A stretch of DNA of 9,414 bases from MTP4 sp9310u (GTDB lineage: Archaea; Halobacteriota; Methanosarcinia; Methanosarcinales; Methanosarcinaceae). Both the position numbers and the translations under genes were made by a program. The notes beneath the pieces are model-generated. The model was not told the DNA's origin. It saw only the letters and a program-made list of their open reading frames with translations, and made no database searches. The DNA lies in assembly GCA_030627005.1 (NCBI GenBank), contig DAOUSW010000134.1, forward strand, positions 1-9,414. Direction: 5' to 3'. Positions within the stretch are counted from its first letter, which is position 1. Every line of letters starts with the position of its first letter. Positions 7,036-9,414 of this stretch are shown here, piece after piece.

Positions 7036-7153
7036 GAAAAACAGTCTGAGAAAGCAATCCTGTTGTTCTGGATAAGTTTTAAAATTCCCTGGATTCACCT
7101 GGTTGCTTTGCGTTTCCTCTCTTTTTGAGCCCTTGTTTCCCGGGCAGCCTTTT

Positions 7154-7750
7154 TCAGATATGGGCAAGCACCAGCATGGTCACCTGCCCGAAAAAGCCGG
7201 AAAAGAGGGGGACCACCAGGTTATCATCGATTTTGTTGACTGCGGTTTCTGCGAGGGTTGCGAAAAAGGCCATGACCAGGGCCACGAAGGGATTTCCGAG
7301 AATAAGGAGCCCGACAATGAAGTCTACGAGGAGCTCGGCGCCCGAGCCTTCCAGGGACTTGTCATTTTTGAATGTTGTGTGAAACACTCTCCTTTTTCCG
7401 TAGAATTTTCCGATAAGGGCTGCAACAGGGTCTCCTAAAGTTGTCATCAGGATTGCGGCATAGGCGATTTCCCTGGAGAAAAGACAGATGACAGCAACTG
7501 CTCCCAGCGCAAAATAGATATGCCCTCCGAGCCTGCATCCTTCCTTTTCCCTGTACATTGTATGGAAAAAGGGGATTTTAATGTCATGTTCAAGCCGGAA
7601 ATAGTCAAGGACCAGGACAACAATCAGGAAGAGCATGAGCACCCAGAGAATCACTTCTTTTCCGAAATATTCGTAGATAAGCACGATCAGGATTGAAACC
7701 AGGTGCACGCTTTTTCTAAGGACTTCGAAAATAAATTCTCCGGAAGACAT
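7154..7750 (-). CDS. SEC59/DGK1/VTE5-type CTP-dependent lipid kinase homologue
   Basis: A 198-residue integral membrane protein of the dolichol kinase / CTP-dependent diacylglycerol kinase / phytol kinase superfamily. Family motifs (from the ATG at 7750) are LRKSVHL (11-17), D49, GGHIYFALGA (75-84), TTLGDPVAALIGK (103-115), KSLEGS (131-136), AE (167-168) and IDDNLVVPL (174-182). Hydrophobic helices fill most of the rest. It should phosphorylate an isoprenoid alcohol or diradylglycerol-type lipid using CTP, but the substrate cannot be told from sequence. In archaea a polyprenol or geranylgeraniol-type lipid is plausible. The frame stays open to a TTG at 7810, but those extra residues come from a 14-bp repeat array and lie upstream of the predicted transcription start. 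The ATG at 7750 is preferred. Confidence 0.88.
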   Translation of the reverse strand: MSSGEFIFEVLRKSVHLVSILIVLIYEYFGKEVILWVLMLFLIVVLVLDYFRLEHDIKIPFFHTMYREKEGCRLGGHIYFALGAVAVICLFSREIAYAAILMTTLGDPVAALIGKFYGKRRVFHTTFKNDKSLEGSGAELLVDFIVGLLILGNPFVALVMAFFATLAETAVNKIDDNLVVPLFSGFFGQVTMLVLAHI

Positions 7751-7774
7751 GTTGTAGGAACTTTTGCGAAGATA

Positions 7775-7784
7775 GGATATAAAG
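7775..7784 (-). promoter_or_regulatory. TATA box of the lipid kinase gene, likely near-leaderless
   Basis: On the minus strand CTTTATATCC spans 7784-7775, with the TATA core centred near 7779-7780. Archaeal transcription normally starts about 26 bp downstream, here near 7753, only a few bases before the ATG at 7750. No Shine-Dalgarno lies before that ATG, which fits a leaderless or near-leaderless transcript. Confidence 0.55.
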
Positions 7785-7832
7785 TGTTTGATGCAAAGTG
7801 TCTGATGCAAAGTGTCTGATGCAAAATGTTGA
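7781..7832. repeat. 14-bp tandem array upstream of the lipid kinase
   Basis: The unit aaagtgtctgatgc occurs at 7781-7794 (one change), 7795-7808 and 7809-7822 (both exact), with a decayed fourth partial copy (aaaatgttga). It starts within the TATA-box region and occupies the position where the archaeal BRE element and upstream regulators bind. Confidence 0.88.
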
Positions 7833-7841
7833 AAGGGTTCT

Positions 7842-7942
7842 GGGAGCTTCAGATAACTTCAGGGAGCTTCAGATAACTTCAGGGAGTTTCAGATAACTTC
7901 AGGGGGCTTCAGATGACTTCAGGGAGCTTCAGGGAGCTCTGA
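7842..7942. repeat. 20-bp tandem array overlapping the flippase 3' end
   Basis: The unit gggagcttcagataacttca is exact at 7842-7861 and 7862-7881, with one change at 7882-7901 and two at 7902-7921. Two 10-base partial copies follow (7922-7931 and about 7932-7942). The partial copies encode the last residues of the flippase-like protein (ELPEAP), and the stop codon lies in the repeat. This suggests the array grew by duplication of the gene's 3' end. Confidence 0.92.
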
Positions 7943-9016
7943 ATGGGGTACTTGAGGATTTTCAGGCACCCTGCGGCTTTCTGTGGAGTCTCCTATCAAC
8001 TTTTTGATTACGTCCATGTCTTTTAGCACTTTCAGGCTTACAAAGCCGCCCACCAGGAGGTTCAGGTAGTAGGTCAGGGCTCTCCAGGCAAGCACGGTGA
8101 TTCCGAGGATGGAGGGGCTTACAAAGACAGAGAAGAGGGATGCTGCCCCGAATTCCGCGACCCCGCTTGCTCCGGGGGTTGCAGGGACTATCATGATCAC
8201 GGCCAGGAGGACCTGGGCTGCAAAGGCGGTAAGAATCGAAGGGGTTTCGGAAAGGCCCATCAGGATCAGGACCAGCAGGGAAAACTCCAGGGCCCAGAAA
8301 ACGAAGGTATAAGCTATACCGTAGAAAAGCCCTTTTTTCCCGTCCGAGAAAAAGAGCAGGATGCTTTCATGGAAATGGTCTATTTCCCGGTCAACCTGTT
8401 CCAGGATATGGGAAATTGCGGTGTCCGTGCGTTTCCCGAAGAAGGGGGATGCTTTGCTGAGCACCCGGTGAATTGTGCTTTTTACCTTTTCGGGTTTCCA
8501 TAAGCTGTAGACAAAACCCAGGAGAATAAGGAAGACCAGAGCGTTTGCAGTCAGGAAAGCCGCGTCAAACTCGTAGTTCGAGGTCATGTCCCCGAAAATA
8601 TGAAGGGCAAAGGGTAAGGACGCAAAGATGAAAAAGGCATCAAGTAACCTTTCCCCGAAAACGATTGCAGTTGCTCTGCCCAGGGGAATCTTGTTCTGGT
8701 GGAGCATGTGGACCCTGAGGGGCTCCCCGCCTGCGGAAGACGGCGTGATTCCGGCTGCAAAGGCGCTTGAAATAACGATTTCGATAACTCTGGCGAGTTT
8801 TATCTCGTGACCCAGGGCTCTGCAAAGCGCCCGGGTCCGAAAGCCCCAGACAAAGTACGAAAAAATATGTAATAGAGCGGCAGCAACTATGTATTCGAGC
8901 TTTATCTTTTTGAGGGCCTCGATCGTTTCCACCTCAAAGGTAAAGCCTGTAACTATGGCTACCGATACCGCACTTATGAGCAGGGATGCGATCAGCCATT
9001 TTTGATACCTGTTCAT
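7919..9016 (-). CDS. Flippase-like membrane protein (UPF0104 / LPG synthase TM family)
   Basis: A 365-residue polytopic membrane protein with roughly eight hydrophobic helices (for example about 7-24, 41-58, 119-142, 152-172, 228-252, 262-280 and 303-325). Family hallmarks are ITPSSAGGEPLR (90-101) and PATPGASGVAEFG (278-290), each at a helix boundary. The family includes the flippase half of bacterial lysylphosphatidylglycerol synthase and many archaeal proteins of unknown substrate. Translocation or handling of a polar lipid or lipid-linked glycan is the best guess. No synthetase domain is fused. The gene is followed on the same strand by the lipid kinase homologue, 168 bp away with its own TATA box. 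The C-terminal tail after about residue 343 is hydrophilic and runs into a 20-bp repeat array, so its last residues are probably not under strong constraint. No clear Shine-Dalgarno precedes the ATG at 9016. Confidence 0.92.
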   Translation of the reverse strand: MNRYQKWLIASLLISAVSVAIVTGFTFEVETIEALKKIKLEYIVAAALLHIFSYFVWGFRTRALCRALGHEIKLARVIEIVISSAFAAGITPSSAGGEPLRVHMLHQNKIPLGRATAIVFGERLLDAFFIFASLPFALHIFGDMTSNYEFDAAFLTANALVFLILLGFVYSLWKPEKVKSTIHRVLSKASPFFGKRTDTAISHILEQVDREIDHFHESILLFFSDGKKGLFYGIAYTFVFWALEFSLLVLILMGLSETPSILTAFAAQVLLAVIMIVPATPGASGVAEFGAASLFSVFVSPSILGITVLAWRALTYYLNLLVGGFVSLKVLKDMDVIKKLIGDSTESRRVPENPQVPHSELPEAP

Positions 9017-9082
9017 GGTTATCTGTTTTTATTTTGCGTTTTCGTAAATCCATTAATCTTTCAGGAGGTATTTTTCCGCCGA

Positions 9083-9093
9083 GATATATATTC
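9083..9093 (-). promoter_or_regulatory. Candidate TATA box of the flippase-like gene
   Basis: The minus strand reads GAATATATATC here, centred near 9088. The expected start is near 9062, giving a leader of about 45 nt. An alternative is the palindromic TATA at 9134-9143, which would give a leader of about 95 nt. Confidence 0.4.
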
Positions 9094-9133
9094 ATCCCGT
9101 TTTTTGATGGTACAATAAGCTAAATTCAGTCAT

Positions 9134-9143
9134 TTATATATAA
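9134..9143. promoter_or_regulatory. Palindromic TATA element TTATATATAA
   Basis: This perfect palindrome could seat TATA-binding protein in either direction. It lies between the flippase-like gene (minus strand) and the tnpB element (plus strand). Direction and use cannot be decided from sequence alone. Confidence 0.35.
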
Positions 9144-9189
9144 GAGCGTAAAACCCCCAGGTCTTTAGCCCAGGGGATATAAGCGTAAA
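9139..9189 (+). mobile_element. Putative left-end structure of an IS200/IS605-type element
   Basis: An imperfect hairpin (CCCC-A-GG with CC-A-GGGG, 9155-9161 with 9170-9176, an A/A mismatch and an 8-base loop TCTTTAGC) sits upstream of tnpB. It is flanked by near-identical direct repeats, TATAAGAGCGTAAA (9139-9152) and TATAAGCGTAAA (9178-9189). Subterminal hairpins are the recognition structures of this IS family, which has no terminal inverted repeats. The exact element boundary cannot be fixed here. Confidence 0.5.
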
Positions 9190-9257
9190 CTTAACCCTGA
9201 TTCCGTATATACATTTCTAAAGTTTCCCTGCTAACTTCTTTTTACGTTTATTAGAAC

Positions 9258-9267
9258 GTATATAAAC
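9258..9267 (+). promoter_or_regulatory. TATA box of tnpB, leaderless geometry
   Basis: GTATATAAAC is centred about 25 bp before the ATG at 9287. Transcription would therefore begin at or next to the start codon. No ribosome binding site is visible. Confidence 0.5.
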
Positions 9268-9286
9268 AGTTAAAGCATATAATGAT

Positions 9287-9414
9287 ATGATGTTAAAAGC
9301 CTATAAATTCAGGTTGTATCCTACAACTGAACAAAAAACGATGATAGCAAAACATATAGGTAGCTGTCGATTTGTTTTTAATTGGGCTTTAGAACTAAAA
9401 ATTAAATCATACCA
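9287..9414 (+). CDS. tnpB: TnpB, IS200/IS605-family RNA-guided nuclease (N-terminal part, cut by window end)
   Basis: The last 42 complete codons of the window begin MMLKAYKFRLYPTTEQ and continue through GSCRFVFNWALELK. This is the conserved N-terminus of TnpB/OrfB proteins (KAYKFRLYPT, then the CRFVFNWAL helix). Full-length relatives are about 370-450 residues, with a RuvC nuclease core and a zinc-binding motif in the C-terminal half, none of which is in view. Start candidates are the adjacent ATGs at 9287 and 9290. The gene is divergent from the flippase-like gene and its AT-rich composition contrasts with the genes to the left, as expected of a mobile element. No tnpA transposase gene lies between it and the flippase, so it may be a tnpB-only (IS1341-type) unit, unless tnpA is on the far side. 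Its guide RNA would be encoded past its 3' end, outside this window. Confidence 0.88.
   Translation, partial: MMLKAYKFRLYPTTEQKTMIAKHIGSCRFVFNWALELKIKSY

Larger units (their letters stand above)
6485..7153. other. Non-coding convergent spacer of about 670 bp
   Basis: This stretch separates the + strand MoxR operon from the - strand lipid genes. From left to right it holds a pyrimidine tract, three degenerate 42-bp repeats, a hairpin at 6858-6877, A-rich stretches (6907-6913, 6927-6940), and a second hairpin at 7018-7035. Open frames here give low-complexity or repeat-driven peptides with no ribosome binding sites. I see no tRNA-like or protein-coding content. Confidence 0.75.

Noticed and set aside
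6877..7167. Overlapping 80-residue frames on both strands of the spacer
   Set aside because: Neither shows a domain, a ribosome binding site or coding-like composition, and both run through the hairpin at 7018-7035.
7103..7438. + strand frame of 111 codons over the kinase 3' end
   Set aside because: It is antisense to the kinase gene, which carries clear family motifs, and has no motif of its own.
7751..7810. N-terminal extension of the lipid kinase from a TTG codon
   Set aside because: The extra 20 residues come from the 14-bp repeats and the TATA box itself, and family members begin close to the RKxxH motif.

Overview
The window looks like archaeal chromosome, most likely from a methanogen of the Methanosarcina group. 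The evidence is indirect. There are archaeal TATA elements, two of them placed for (nearly) leaderless transcripts, GGTGA/GGAGG ribosome binding sites, long AT-rich spacers full of short tandem repeats, an archaeal-type polyprenol/diacylglycerol kinase homologue and an IS605-type tnpB. No rRNA or other taxonomic marker is present, so the genus is an inference.

Left part (about 1-6484, + strand): a 13-bp tandem array (1-99) and a short hairpin leader precede four co-directional genes. They encode a MoxR-type AAA+ ATPase (176-1150), a soluble DUF58 protein with a von Willebrand A (VWA) core (1233-2114), a BatA-like membrane-anchored VWA protein (2118-3995), and an 830-residue membrane-anchored protein with two VWA-like segments (3992-6484). 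Spacing tightens along the row: 82 bp, then 3 bp, then a 4-bp stop/start overlap. In this family the cytosolic ATPase and DUF58 protein are thought to work with membrane VWA proteins as a chaperone or metal-dependent maturation machine. The client cannot be read from this window.

Middle (6485-7153): a non-coding convergent spacer. It holds a 112-nt almost pure pyrimidine tract just after the operon, three degenerate 42-bp repeats, two compact hairpins with AA loops, and A-rich stretches that read as T-tracts (terminators) for the opposite strand.

Right part (7154-9016, - strand): a SEC59/DGK1/VTE5-type CTP-dependent lipid kinase homologue lies downstream of a UPF0104/LPG-synthase-TM flippase-like membrane protein. 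A 20-bp array and a 14-bp array fill the gap between them. The 14-bp array abuts the kinase TATA box. Both proteins point to isoprenoid lipid or lipid-carrier metabolism.

Right edge (about 9120-9414): AT-rich sequence with an imperfect hairpin flanked by near-identical direct repeats, then the first 42 codons of a TnpB (IS200/IS605 family) on the + strand, cut by the window end. I see no clearly new defence or mobile system. The most notable signals are the MoxR/VWA operon itself, the five separate tandem arrays at gene borders, and the apparently leaderless starts.
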